The translations under genes and the position numbers were made by a program. From the NCBI GenBank assembly GCA_963706785.1, contig CAVPNJ010000010.1, positions 1 to 64,000 of the forward strand: a stretch of 64,000 bases of DNA, in the 5' to 3' direction. Position 1 is the first letter of the stretch. Every line of letters begins with the position of its first letter. This stretch comes from Pollutimonas sp963706785 (GTDB lineage: Bacteria > Pseudomonadota > Gammaproteobacteria > Burkholderiales > Burkholderiaceae_B). A model generated the notes under the pieces. It did no database searches, had not been told where the DNA came from, and saw only the letters and a list, made by a program, of their open reading frames with translations. Of this stretch, positions 53,325 through 62,938 are shown in pieces.

Positions 53325-55013
53325 ATGACCTGGTTCGTTTCTACACTCAAGGCCTATCCGGAGATCGCCATCTTTCTGGCGCTGGGCATCGGCTACTGGA
53401 TTGGCGGAAAAAGCTATAAAGGATTCAGCCTCGGAGCGGTGACTTCGACGTTGCTGATCGCCATCGTACTCGGCATTCTGGGGGTCAAGATCTCCCCAAA
53501 TGTGAAGTCGGTCTTCTTCCTAATGTTCTTGTTCGCGGTGGGATACGGCGTTGGGCCGCAGTTCGTACGCGGCATCGCCAAAGATGGCCTGCCTCAGGCC
53601 CTATTTGCCGCCATCATGGCATTGGTCTCCCTCGGGGCAGCGGTGGCCGCCGCAATGATGGCGGGATATGACCTCGGTTCAGCCGCCGGGCTATTCGCAG
53701 GGTCGCAGACCATTTCGGCATCGATGGGGTTAGCGACCGATGCGATCAACCGCTTGGGACGCTCTCCGGAGGAAACTCAGGCGCTACTGGACGCCATGCC
53801 CATCGCCTATGCCGTGACGTATATCTTTGGTACGGTGGGCTCCGCGATAATTCTCGCCCAGATCGGGCCGAAGCTGCTGGGCATTGATCTCGTCGCGGCC
53901 TGCAAGGAATACGAACAGATGCTGGGCGCGAGCCGCGGCGAGGGCGAAGCGACCAGTTGGTACGAATTCGAGGTGCGGGCCTATTCCGTGGCACCGCAAA
54001 GCCCATTTATCGGAAAATCCGTCGGCGAAATTGAAGCGGGTACACAGGAAGGCGTTCGTGCCTTTGTCGAACGGATCCGCCGGGCCGGGACGATAATCGA
54101 GGCAGATCGGACCACCCTCATCGAGGCAGGCGACATAGTCGCTATAGGTGGCAAGCGCGATCAAATGATCGCGCGGTTGGGGCCCAGTGGCCGCGAAGTC
54201 GAAGACGCCGAGCTGCTCGATGTAAAAACCGAAGGCGTCGATATATATATCTCAAACAAGGAGGTAGACGGCAAGCGGCTCGAAGAACTTGCACGCTGGC
54301 CGGGTGCGCGTGGTGTGTTCCTGAAACGGATACGGCGCGGCCCAACCGAGACCTCGATCCCCATATTGCCGGGGACTAAGTTATACCGGGGCGATGTCAT
54401 CACGGTAGTAGGGCGCACGCAGGACATAACTGCTACGGCCGAGCAAATCGGTTACGTGGACCGGCCCACCTCTGTAACCGATGTTGCGTTCGTATCACTT
54501 GCCATCACCATCGGCGCGCTGATCGGCTCAGTGGTAATAAATATTAGGGGCGTCCCGATAACGATTTCCACGGCGGGCGGCGCATTGATTGCCGGCATCG
54601 TGTTCGGTTGGTTTCGCGGCATCCGTCCCACTTTCGGACGCATCCCCGAACCCACGCTCTGGTTCATGAACTCCGTTGGCCTGAATGTATTCATTGCCGT
54701 GGTCGGTATCTCCGCTGGTCCCGGCTTCATCGCCGGATTGCAGAAGCTTGGAATCAGCCTCTTTCTATGGGGCATTTTCGCGACCGCTATCCCACTTTTG
54801 GCCGGCATGTTTCTTGCAAAATACGTTTTTCGCTTTCATCCAGCGCTTATCCTCGGCGTATGCGCCGGTGCCCGCACTACCACTGCAGCTCTTGGTATGG
54901 TGTGCGAAGTCGCCAAGAGTCAGGTTCCAGGATTGGGCTATACGGTCACCTACGCGGTCGGGAACACCCTCCTGACTATCTGGGGGATGGTTGTAATCAT
55001 GATTCTTTCTTAG
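53325..55013 (+). CDS. aspT: aspartate:alanine antiporter
   Basis: A 562-residue AAE-family antiporter. N-terminal membrane half (GIGYWIGGKSYKGFSLGAVT, LFAVGYGVGPQFVRGIAKDG), a cytoplasmic TrkA_C/RCK_C pair at about 205-370 (IGKSVGEIEAGTQEGVRAFV, LARWPGARGVFLKRIRRGP, YRGDVITVVGRTQDI), then the second membrane half (SVTDVAFVSLAITIGALIGS, GLNVFIAVVGISAGPGFIAG, CAGARTTTAALGMVCEVAKS). It exchanges external aspartate for internal alanine. It forms an operon with aspD (61-base gap). A GGAGAAGG ribosome-binding site precedes the ATG. Intact. Confidence 0.93.
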   Translation: MTWFVSTLKAYPEIAIFLALGIGYWIGGKSYKGFSLGAVTSTLLIAIVLGILGVKISPNVKSVFFLMFLFAVGYGVGPQFVRGIAKDGLPQALFAAIMALVSLGAAVAAAMMAGYDLGSAAGLFAGSQTISASMGLATDAINRLGRSPEETQALLDAMPIAYAVTYIFGTVGSAIILAQIGPKLLGIDLVAACKEYEQMLGASRGEGEATSWYEFEVRAYSVAPQSPFIGKSVGEIEAGTQEGVRAFVERIRRAGTIIEADRTTLIEAGDIVAIGGKRDQMIARLGPSGREVEDAELLDVKTEGVDIYISNKEVDGKRLEELARWPGARGVFLKRIRRGPTETSIPILPGTKLYRGDVITVVGRTQDITATAEQIGYVDRPTSVTDVAFVSLAITIGALIGSVVINIRGVPITISTAGGALIAGIVFGWFRGIRPTFGRIPEPTLWFMNSVGLNVFIAVVGISAGPGFIAGLQKLGISLFLWGIFATAIPLLAGMFLAKYVFRFHPALILGVCAGARTTTAALGMVCEVAKSQVPGLGYTVTYAVGNTLLTIWGMVVIMILS

Positions 55014-55128
55014 AACCCAGACCTGAAGCTCGAGGTATGTGATGCGGGCGTAGCACAACGAAGGAATTTTTTAATACTTCAGAGGTGCGCGATTACCTGG
55101 GGCCTTACCGTAATAAGAGGGCGATACC

Positions 55129-57876
55129 ATGACAAGTGAAGCGAACGGAAGTCGGCATCTGGACCACCTGTTTTCGAACTCAGCCGCGAGGCTGGATTGG
55201 TGGCGCGACTTGAATGCCAAGGCGCAGACATGGGCGGCTGAAGCACGGAGCGGCAAAAGTCGATTGGGCGGCGCGCCGGTGCAAGAAGCCTTTGCCAATT
55301 TACGCCCGCATAGAAAGCTATTTCGCCTATCCTGGAGTTGAACTGCTACGAGCCTTAGATGACCTGATCGCGGAGGGCGACGCGATGGGCACGGCGCGCT
55401 TGGTCCTTAGGATGAGCAATGCGCTGCTGACGGGTAGCTACCGCTACGATAGCGGGGAATGGGACCCGACTGAGGAGGGGTCTACGGAAAGCCTGGACCG
55501 CACGCCGCCAGGCCTGCGCACCAGCTCGACGCGGCGACCGTACTTCGAAGCATTATTCGTGAACCCTGCATCTGCTGCGCGATCGGCTGCCTTATGTCAG
55601 GAAATCCGTCAGCTGCGGCGGCCCGACGACGGCTTGGTCTACGAACCTGTCTTGGTGGGAAGTGTCGAGGACGCCCTACTGGCCACGATACTCAACGGCA
55701 AGATCGAGGCCGTCGTCATCTATGACGGAATACCTGTTGCATCGAAACACGATGCGCCGTTGCTGCGGGACTTCTTGACGGTCTACCAGCAGCTGGACAC
55801 CTCTGTAGACGTGTCGCAGGAAATCGGCGTTAAGCTGGCCCGTCTCATTGCGAACATACGACCAGAACTCGATATCTATCTGCTGACCGATCGGCAGGTC
55901 GAGCGACTTGCGGGCGACCCTGCGGCGTCGATGATCCGCCGAGTGTTCTACGAGGCCGAGGAACCCATGGAGGTGCACCTGAATATCCTGGAAGGCGTAC
56001 GCGACCGCCAAACGACGCCGCATTTCGACAATCTCAAGCGCTATGCACTGCGGCCGATCAGCACCTTCCACGCGCTGCCGATTGCGCGCGGCAAGTCGAT
56101 CATCAAGTCGAACTGGATCCGCGACTTCGGCGAGTTCTATGGTCTGAATCTGTTCCTGGCGGAAACCTCCGCCACGACAGGCGGCCTGGACAGCATGCTG
56201 GAGCCCACCGGCAACATCAAGATCGCACAGGAGAAGTTCGCGCGCGCGGTCGGGGCGGACCACGTCTTTTTCGTGACCAACGGAACGTCCACGTCGAACA
56301 AGATGGTCTACCAGGCAGTGACCAAGCCGGGCGACATCGTCATCGTCGACCGCAACTGCCATAAGTCCCACCACTACGGCATGGTGCTGTCCGGCGCGCA
56401 GCCGTTGTACGTCGAAGCGTTCCCGATGACCGAGTACTCGATGTACGGCGCGGTGCCGCTGCGCACCATCAAACAGGCGCTGCTGGACCTGAAGGTGGAG
56501 GGACGACTCGACAAGGTCGCGATGGTCACGCTGACCAACTGCACGTTCGACGGCCACATCTACAACACGCCGCCGGGTGATGGCCGAATGCCTGGCCATC
56601 AAGCCGGACCTGATCTTCCTTTGGGACGAAGCGTGGTTCGGCTTCGCTCGCTGGTCGCCGTTCCTGCGGCCTCGCACGGCAATGGGCGCGGCCGCGGCGC
56701 TGGAGCAGTGGCGCGACGATCCTGCCGCCATGGAGGCGTGGGAGGCGCAGGTAAAGGAATTCGGAGAGGATTTAGACCCGAAAGACGCGCGGCTGCTTGA
56801 ACGGCAACTGGTGCCCAATCCCGCACGATGCGCATCCGCGTTTACGAGACGGATTCTGTCCACAAATCGATGTCTAGCCTGCGGCAGGGATCGATCGTAG
56901 CCGTGCGAGACGAGGACTACGACCACCACGTCTCGGCCTTCCACGAAGCTGTCTTCATTCACGCGTCGACATCGCCGAATGCGCAGATCATCGCGTCGTT
57001 GGATGTTGCTCGTCGTCAGATGGAACTTGAAGGCTACGAGCTGGTCATGCGCTCGATTGAGGTCGCCTTGAGCATACGGCGCGAGATGGCCAAGCATCCG
57101 CTGATCTCAAAGTACTTTAGCGTGCTTGGGCGCCGACAAAATGATCCCCGACGAGTTCCGCACCTCAGGTTTTGTCGACTACCTGGCGCCGGGAATGAAC
57201 TGGCTGACTGCCGTGAAGTCGTTGAAGGAAGATGAGTTTTGCCTGGATCCAACGCGTCTGACACTAGTGTGCGGAACCGCCGGTTACGATGGCACTGCCT
57301 TCAAAAACCTGTTGGCTTCCAGGTACAACATCCAAGCTGAACAAGACTTCGCGCAACAGCGTGTTATTGCAGAGCAATATCAACAACACGCGCAGCGACG
57401 TTGCGGCGCTCATCAAGGTGCTTCTGGATATCTCGGAAAAGATCGAAAGCCAGCTTAGGCAAGAGGGTGAATCAGGCCAAACAGCATTCGCTGGCAAGGT
57501 CAAGAGCCTGATGGAAGACGTTCCCCGCCTGCCGAACTTCAGTCGCTTCCACGACGGCTATCGCGACAATCCTGACAGCACTACGAGCGAAGGTAATATG
57601 CGCACCGCATTCTTCGCCGCTTATAACGAGGATGAGTGCGAGTACCTGCCGTTGACGAGCCCGAAGCTCGATGAACGCTTATCGAACGGTCCTGAGCTGG
57701 TATCTGCGAACTTCGTCATTCCGTATCCGCCGGGCTTCCCCATCATGGTGCCAGGCCAGATTATCGATGCCGACACGATCGAGTTCATGCGCAAGCTCGA
57801 TGTGAAGGAAATCCACGGCTACAACTCAGCGCGTGGGATCAAGCTGATTAGTCCCTCGGCTATAGAGCGCATGTGA
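55129..57876 (+). pseudogene. Orn/Lys/Arg decarboxylase, frameshifted
   Basis: About 915 residues of a biodegradative-type PLP decarboxylase, in six frames. The order of segments is: an N-terminal part (LDHLFSNSAARLDWWRDLNA), a wing-like domain (VGSVEDALLATILNGKIEAV), then FVTNGTSTSNKMVYQAVTKP, DRNCHKSHHYGMVLSGAQPL, LTNCTFDGHIYNTP and DEAWFGFARWSPFLRPRT. The PLP Lys is probably in YETDSVHKSMSSLRQGS. DYLAPGMNWLTAVKSLKEDE and FVIPYPPGFPIMVPGQIIDA close it. Breaks lie near 55310, 56570, 56830, 57130 and 57340; the first two are single extra bases. It follows aspT and may have served acid resistance. Confidence 0.8.
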
Positions 57877-58085
57877 GGCCCACAGGAAGCCGGTGCCGCA
57901 TGTCGTCGAATTTCCGCCACATTTGAATGCGGCGGCGCTTGTTTCGTTTAGAGCTTAGGTGGGAAAGTACGTGAACGCCTGCGGTAAAATCAATGGCGAA
58001 TATTTCCCAAAAAACAATATAAAGAACTCGTCCTTAAGTCAGGAGGGGTCTTTAACCCACTGAAGCTATCTACGGAGCAGTACAT

Positions 58086-58622
58086 ATGGTCTCGTTGCAA
58101 GAGCAACTTTTGAAAGCGGGGCTGGTCGACAAGAAGAAAGTCAAACAAGCCGGCCACGATAAGAGCAAGCAGAAGAAGGTCGAACTACGGACCGGCAAGC
58201 AAAGCGTCGACGAGGCGCGGCTGGCCGCACTCGATACGCAACAAAAGAATCTCGAGCGTACTCGCGAATTGAATGCCCAGCGCGTTGCCGCCGCCAACCA
58301 AAAGGCGATCATGGCGCAAATTACCCAGATGGTGCAGGCAAATCGCCAAAGCAAGGGCGCAGGCGACATCGCCTACAACTTTACCCACGGCAAGACGATC
58401 GAACGGATGTACGTGTCGGCGGAAATTCAGGGCCATTTAATAGCCGGGCGCCTGGTGATTGTTCGCATAGGCGACGCGACCGAACTAGTACCCCGAATTG
58501 TTGCCGACAAAATCGCCGAACGTGATCCCTCGCTCGTCGTTCGGGTGAAGAAGACTAGCGCCGAGATCGATGCGGACGATCCGTATGCCGCCTTCCAGAT
58601 TCCGGACGACCTGATGTGGTAG
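58086..58622 (+). CDS. DUF2058 family protein (YaiL-like)
   Basis: A 178-residue protein with a Lys/Gln-rich N-terminal coiled segment (LQEQLLKAGLVDKKKVKQAG, HDKSKQKKVELRTGKQSVDE) and the DUF2058 core (AYNFTHGKTIERMYVSAEIQ, GRLVIVRIGDATELVPRIVA, DKIAERDPSLVV). Such proteins are nucleoprotein/polysome-associated in a few bacteria, function not established. Length is family-typical and the ATG is the family start. It has its own 130-base leader and no linked gene. Confidence 0.88.
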   Translation: MVSLQEQLLKAGLVDKKKVKQAGHDKSKQKKVELRTGKQSVDEARLAALDTQQKNLERTRELNAQRVAAANQKAIMAQITQMVQANRQSKGAGDIAYNFTHGKTIERMYVSAEIQGHLIAGRLVIVRIGDATELVPRIVADKIAERDPSLVVRVKKTSAEIDADDPYAAFQIPDDLMW

Positions 58623-58834
58623 GGTCAGCAGCCAGCGCACCCGAAGCTGTCCCTAGCGTGGAGCGTCGAGCACCCTGGCGAACTCCTTGCATTTTGAAAT
58701 AAATTTTATGGAATGGAACGCTTGTTCCAAATATACGAAGTCATGGTTTCGTATTGGCAAATTGATACGCATGGCCGGTGCGTGACAGAATCGTTAACCA
58801 TAAAGCTGACATTTCAAATAATCAGGAGACATAG

Positions 58835-59815
58835 ATGAAGCTTCCCAGAGCCTGGGTCGGGGTAATGGCATTAGCACGCCACGGTGTCCGCGGTAGCGCC
58901 AGCACACGCGTCGGAATATCCTGCTAAGCCAATCACGGTTATGGTCGGATTCCCACCTGGCACATCGACCGACGCCATAGCCCGCATCATTGGTGAACAG
59001 TTCAGCAAGGATTGGGACCAGCCTGTAATCGTCGACAATAAGCCCGGTGTGGGCGGCAGCCTGGCTGTGGCGCAGGTCGCTAAGGCCGCCCCGGATGGAT
59101 ATACATTGGTTCTGTCGGCAACGGCACCATGAATATTAATCCGCATGTCTACAAAAAATTGAACTACAACGCGCTGACAGATTTTGAAGCCATTGGGCAA
59201 AGCACGTGGTTGCCCTACCTGCTCGTAACGAATAAGCAGAAAGGGCTGGATAGCTTTCAGAAAATTACTGACTACGCCCGCAAGAACCCAGACGACCTTA
59301 CGTTTGCGTCTATCGGGATGGGAACTACAAGCCATCTATTGATGGAAATGCTGATGAAGCAGACAGGAACGAAGATGATTCACGTTCCATATACGGGAAG
59401 CAGCCACGCCCAAACAGACATTATTGGCGGAAACGTCGACATGACGTTTGATACTCTGGTGTCTACACTGCCTCATGTGAAGGCTGGAAGGCTGCAAGCT
59501 ATCGCTGTCAGCACCAAAGACCGAGCAAAACTAGATCCATCAATCCCAACCATCGATGAAGAGGGTGTAAAAGGATTCAACATGGGAGCATGGTTGGGCT
59601 TTTTTGCGCCAAAGGGAACTCCTGTGGAAGTGGTGCAAAAATTGCATACTCAATTGAACCGCACTTTGGCCAATCCTGAAATCAACAAGAAGCTTACGGC
59701 GCTGGGATCGGAAGTTGTCATGAGCGATTCTCCCCAAGACTTTCAGCAAATGGTAGAAAAGAACTACCACGCCTGGGGTGAGTTAGTAAAAGAAGCTGGG
59801 GTATCACAGAAATGA
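58835..59815 (+). pseudogene. Bug-family TTT transporter substrate-binding protein, two frameshifts
   Basis: About 325 residues of a Bug receptor. The signal peptide begins MKLPRAWVGVMALA and after a break near 58875 continues TVSAVAPAHASEYPAKPITV. Blocks are VMVGFPPGTSTDAIARIIGE, VIVDNKPGVGGSLAVAQVAK, then, after one missing base near 59130, MNINPHVYKKLNYNALTDFE, HVPYTGSSHAQTDIIGGNVD and LGFFAPKGTPVEVVQKLHTQ. AGGAGACATAG precedes the ATG. It overlaps the aldolase gene by four bases, so it forms the first gene of a three-gene operon. Confidence 0.82.
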
Positions 59816-60558
59816 CGCAAAAATACAGTAACGAAGAGCAGGAAGCGCGAGTCAATCTTGCCGCGTGCTATAGATTGATGCCCCTTTTTGGCATGAGCGA
59901 CTTGATCTACAACCACATCACCGTGCGCATTCCCGGAACGGACGATGAGCTGTTAATTAACCCATATGGATTCATGTATGAGGAAGTCACAGCATCCAGC
60001 CTGATCAAAATTAATCTTAAAGGCGAGATTCTTGACAACCCCCATGACGATTACAGTATGAACGAAGCGGGCTATGTCATACATAGCGCGGTGCACGGTG
60101 CGCGCCACGATGTGGGCTGTGTTATTCATACGCATTCGCGGGCGGGAATGGCTGTGTCGGCTATGAAAGAAGGCCTGTTGCCGTTAACTCAAACGGCCAT
60201 GCGGTTCAAAGAGATTGCGTATCACGACTATGAAAGTGTTGCCATCAATATGGACGAGCAATCCAGATTAGTTGCCGACTTAGGCACCCAAGACGCAATG
60301 ATATTGCGTAATCACGGACTTCTGGTGGCTTCGCCCAGTATTGCGGAGGCGTTTAACGCCATGTATTGGCTAGAGATGGCGTGCCGCTCGCAAGTCGATG
60401 CGATGTCGTCGAACGCTACCTTGATCATTCCGTCGGACGAGGTCGTTACAAGAACGCATCGTCTTTACCAGCCAGACGTGCGCCGGCCTTTCGGTTTAAT
60501 GGAGTGGCCGGCCATGCTGCGATACCTTGATCGCCGCGATCCCAGCTATAAAAGCTAA
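59812..60558 (+). CDS. class II aldolase/adducin family protein
   Basis: A 248-residue cytosolic protein of the zinc-dependent class II aldolase family. Metal-binding histidines are in VIHTHSRAG and LRNHGLLVAS; MSDLIYNHITVRIPGTDD and YGFMYEEVTASSLIKINL mark the N-terminal half. Its stop is 10 bases before the SDR gene. In this operon it may cleave or epimerise a sugar-acid-like compound brought in by the Bug receptor. Some family members are not aldolases, so reaction is unassigned. Confidence 0.9.
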   Translation: MTQKYSNEEQEARVNLAACYRLMPLFGMSDLIYNHITVRIPGTDDELLINPYGFMYEEVTASSLIKINLKGEILDNPHDDYSMNEAGYVIHSAVHGARHDVGCVIHTHSRAGMAVSAMKEGLLPLTQTAMRFKEIAYHDYESVAINMDEQSRLVADLGTQDAMILRNHGLLVASPSIAEAFNAMYWLEMACRSQVDAMSSNATLIIPSDEVVTRTHRLYQPDVRRPFGLMEWPAMLRYLDRRDPSYKS

Positions 60559-60567
60559 GGTACGCGT

Positions 60568-61338
60568 GTGAACGATAAAGGTATATTTTCATTGGAAGGG
60601 CATGTGGCCCTTGTTACTGGATCCTGTCAAGGCCTTGGATTTGAAATTGCGAGGGGATTAGCCGAGCATGGAGCGACGGTGCTGATCCATGGCCGCGAAG
60701 AGGCCAAAGTCAAGCAGGTAAGCACCGGTCTTAAGGCTCAAGGGCTAAAAGCAGATTGGCTCGCGTTCGACATTAAGGACAAGGATGGTCGAGATCGCGC
60801 GTTTTCTACCATAGGCGAAAGGCATGGCCGTCTGGATGTGTTGGTGAACAATGCCAGCATCCGGGCGCGTAAGACTTTGGCCGGCTTATCGTCCGGCGAG
60901 GTCACAGAGATTGTTAATACCAATTTACTGGCCACTATTGAAGTGACGCGCTTGGGGATAGATATGATGCGTCAGCGCCGCTATGGCCGCGTCGTGACAA
61001 TCACTTCAATTTCGGGGCGAGTCGTTCGATTTGGTGATTTCGCATACCCAATTACCAAACAAGCATTGGACGCCATGACTCGATCGGCTGCGGTGGAATA
61101 TGGACGCGATGGTATTGTCTGCAACGCAATTGCGCCGGGCACTTTCGCGACAGAGTTCAACCAAAAATTGGTATCGACGCCTATTAACATTGCGAAGATG
61201 CAGGACCGCAATCCTTTGCAGCGCTGGGGTCAACCTAGCGAGATCGTGGGGCCAGCAGTTTTCTTGTGCTCTCCTGCTGCATCGTACGTGAATGGGCACA
61301 CCATTGTGGCCGATGGCGGCTTTTCAATCGCGTTTTAA
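60568..61338 (+). CDS. SDR-family oxidoreductase (gluconate 5-dehydrogenase-like)
   Basis: A 256-residue classical SDR. Coenzyme-binding TGSCQGLGFEIARGL, DVLVNNASIRARKTLAGL, catalytic Ser in TSISGRVVRFGDF and Tyr-Lys in YPITKQALDAM. The end AASYVNGHTIVADGGFSIAF is typical. It starts at GTG/ATG near 60568 closely after the aldolase gene. Likely oxidises a hydroxyl of the same substrate handled by the aldolase. Substrate and coenzyme not known. Confidence 0.9.
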   Translation: MNDKGIFSLEGHVALVTGSCQGLGFEIARGLAEHGATVLIHGREEAKVKQVSTGLKAQGLKADWLAFDIKDKDGRDRAFSTIGERHGRLDVLVNNASIRARKTLAGLSSGEVTEIVNTNLLATIEVTRLGIDMMRQRRYGRVVTITSISGRVVRFGDFAYPITKQALDAMTRSAAVEYGRDGIVCNAIAPGTFATEFNQKLVSTPINIAKMQDRNPLQRWGQPSEIVGPAVFLCSPAASYVNGHTIVADGGFSIAF

Positions 61339-61480
61339 CAATGTTGCCGGTGCTCGAAACCATTCTCTAAATATACGGTAAAAAATCCGGTTATGATTAT
61401 TTAGGATGATGTCTGGCAACCTTGCCGCTTGATTTTCACCGTTGACGCCAGACGTTGATTTTTCGACGAAGGAGTATGCG

Positions 61481-62206
61481 ATGAAAATTACTAATGCAGC
61501 TTCCGGAACCAATGTGCACGAAATTGCCGATAGTATTTATCGCATCAGTACGCCCATCAATATTGTCCCCGGCGGATTCTCTTTCAATCAATACCTCGTC
61601 CTCGATGACCAGCCGCTACTCTTTCACACGGGGCCGCGAAAGCTATTCTCGCTTGTTCACGAGGCAGTCCAGCATGTAATCCCGGCAGATCGTCTGAATT
61701 TTATTGCGCTGTCGCATTTCGAAGCGGATGAATGCGGTTCCCTGAACGAGTGGCTAGCGGCAGCGCCCCAGTCGGTTCCCCTGTGTAGCAAAGTGGCCGC
61801 GATGGTTTCCGTCAATGACGTTGCCGATAGGACGGCCAGGGCGATGGCCGACGGCGAAACGCTCGTATTAGGCAAACATTCCGTGAAATGGCTTGATACG
61901 CCTCATTTGCCGCACGGTTGGGAAACCGGTTACCTGATGGAAGCCCAAACAGGAACCATGTTCTGCGGAGACCTTTTCACCCAGGGCGGCGACGGTACCA
62001 TCCCTTTAACCGAAAGCGATATTTTGGAACCAAGCGAGTCGTTTCGGACCCCCCTGGATTATTTTTCGCATTCCACCCACACCAGACAGTTGATCGACAA
62101 GCTTGCCCGTGAAAACCCGACCACGCTCGCGTGCATGCACGGAAGCGCCTGGACTGGAAACGGGGCGGAACTGCTACGTGCGCTCGGAGAGCGGTTAACG
62201 AAGTAG
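61481..62206 (+). CDS. MBL-fold metallo-hydrolase, flavodiiron/ODP-like
   Basis: A 241-residue metallo-beta-lactamase-fold protein. The di-iron ligand motif is ALSHFEADECGSLNEWLAAA (HxExD), as in flavodiiron proteins and ODP oxygen sensors, not the HxHxDH of classic hydrolases. LDTPHLPHGWETGYLMEAQT, MFCGDLFTQGGDG and LACMHGSAWTGNGAELLRAL complete the metal sites. No flavodoxin domain is attached. GAAGGAG seven bases before ATG 61481 fixes the start. It could be an oxygen or NO-reducing/sensing protein. Confidence 0.85.
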   Translation: MKITNAASGTNVHEIADSIYRISTPINIVPGGFSFNQYLVLDDQPLLFHTGPRKLFSLVHEAVQHVIPADRLNFIALSHFEADECGSLNEWLAAAPQSVPLCSKVAAMVSVNDVADRTARAMADGETLVLGKHSVKWLDTPHLPHGWETGYLMEAQTGTMFCGDLFTQGGDGTIPLTESDILEPSESFRTPLDYFSHSTHTRQLIDKLARENPTTLACMHGSAWTGNGAELLRALGERLTK

Positions 62207-62938
62207 TTCTCTTCGAGCCGCAAGATGGGCAAATGGAAATCTGACAAAACAGCTTGGACGAAGTCTTTGTTTCCCGCGCGAATGTATGCATACATAGCCG
62301 GCGCATCACGATGTTCGTGAACATTTCTTTCAGAAACTAATCGAAACTTAGAATAATCTGCACGAATCTTCAGCCTAAAGGCGATGAAATCCCAGAAACG
62401 TCACCGCCATAAAGCCCAAGAGAATACGCCCGAAAGCCGCCACAACGATCCAAATTCGGACGCCTGAAACGATACGGCCAACGTCGATTTACGGTATAGA
62501 CGTACCCGTTGGCCGTATCGAATTTCCTTTAGGGCTTTCAATAAGTTCGCTAAGGCACGTGGCCTCGAAATACTGGCCGGAGAGACCGTTCAGCAAGGGC
62601 CGTTCCTTTCACAAAATGGCCTAAGTCCTATGTCGCATGTTTCCGACTCCCACGGATGGTTATGCTGCAAGAAGCGTATTCAGCTTGTAGAAAACCAAGT
62701 GTCGTGTCACACGCGAAGCTATTGCGGTTCAGGTACCGCCCGGGCTTAAAACCTGCCCAGCGCTTCGCTGTACAGGCCGACAAAAACCGCGTAACGGCCC
62801 ACCAGGGTGCGTCTATGGCGACAGATTATTCATCACTAGGGATCGATTTCTACATATGAATGAGATAAAGCCGGTTATCTGCCGCGTTGTGAATTCGTCC
62901 GTCATGGCCACTCAATTTCGATTTAGTCGGGCTTCGGT
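62207..62938. other. intergenic region with a 14-bp inverted repeat
   Basis: No gene is recognised in about 730 bases. CGATACGGCCAACG (62470-62483) and CGTTGGCCGTATCG (62507-62520) form a perfect 14-bp inverted repeat around a 23-base loop. No U-tract follows, so it is not a classic terminator. A 28-residue frame, MNEIKPVICRVVNSSVMATQ, runs from 62855 into the start of the next gene; it is of unknown value. Confidence 0.5.

Noticed and set aside
55676..57097. 473-codon open frame antisense to the Orn/Lys/Arg decarboxylase
   Set aside because: It mirrors the codon structure of the sense gene, has no recognisable product, and is rich in Arg/Val/Asp as expected for a shadow of a GC-rich gene.
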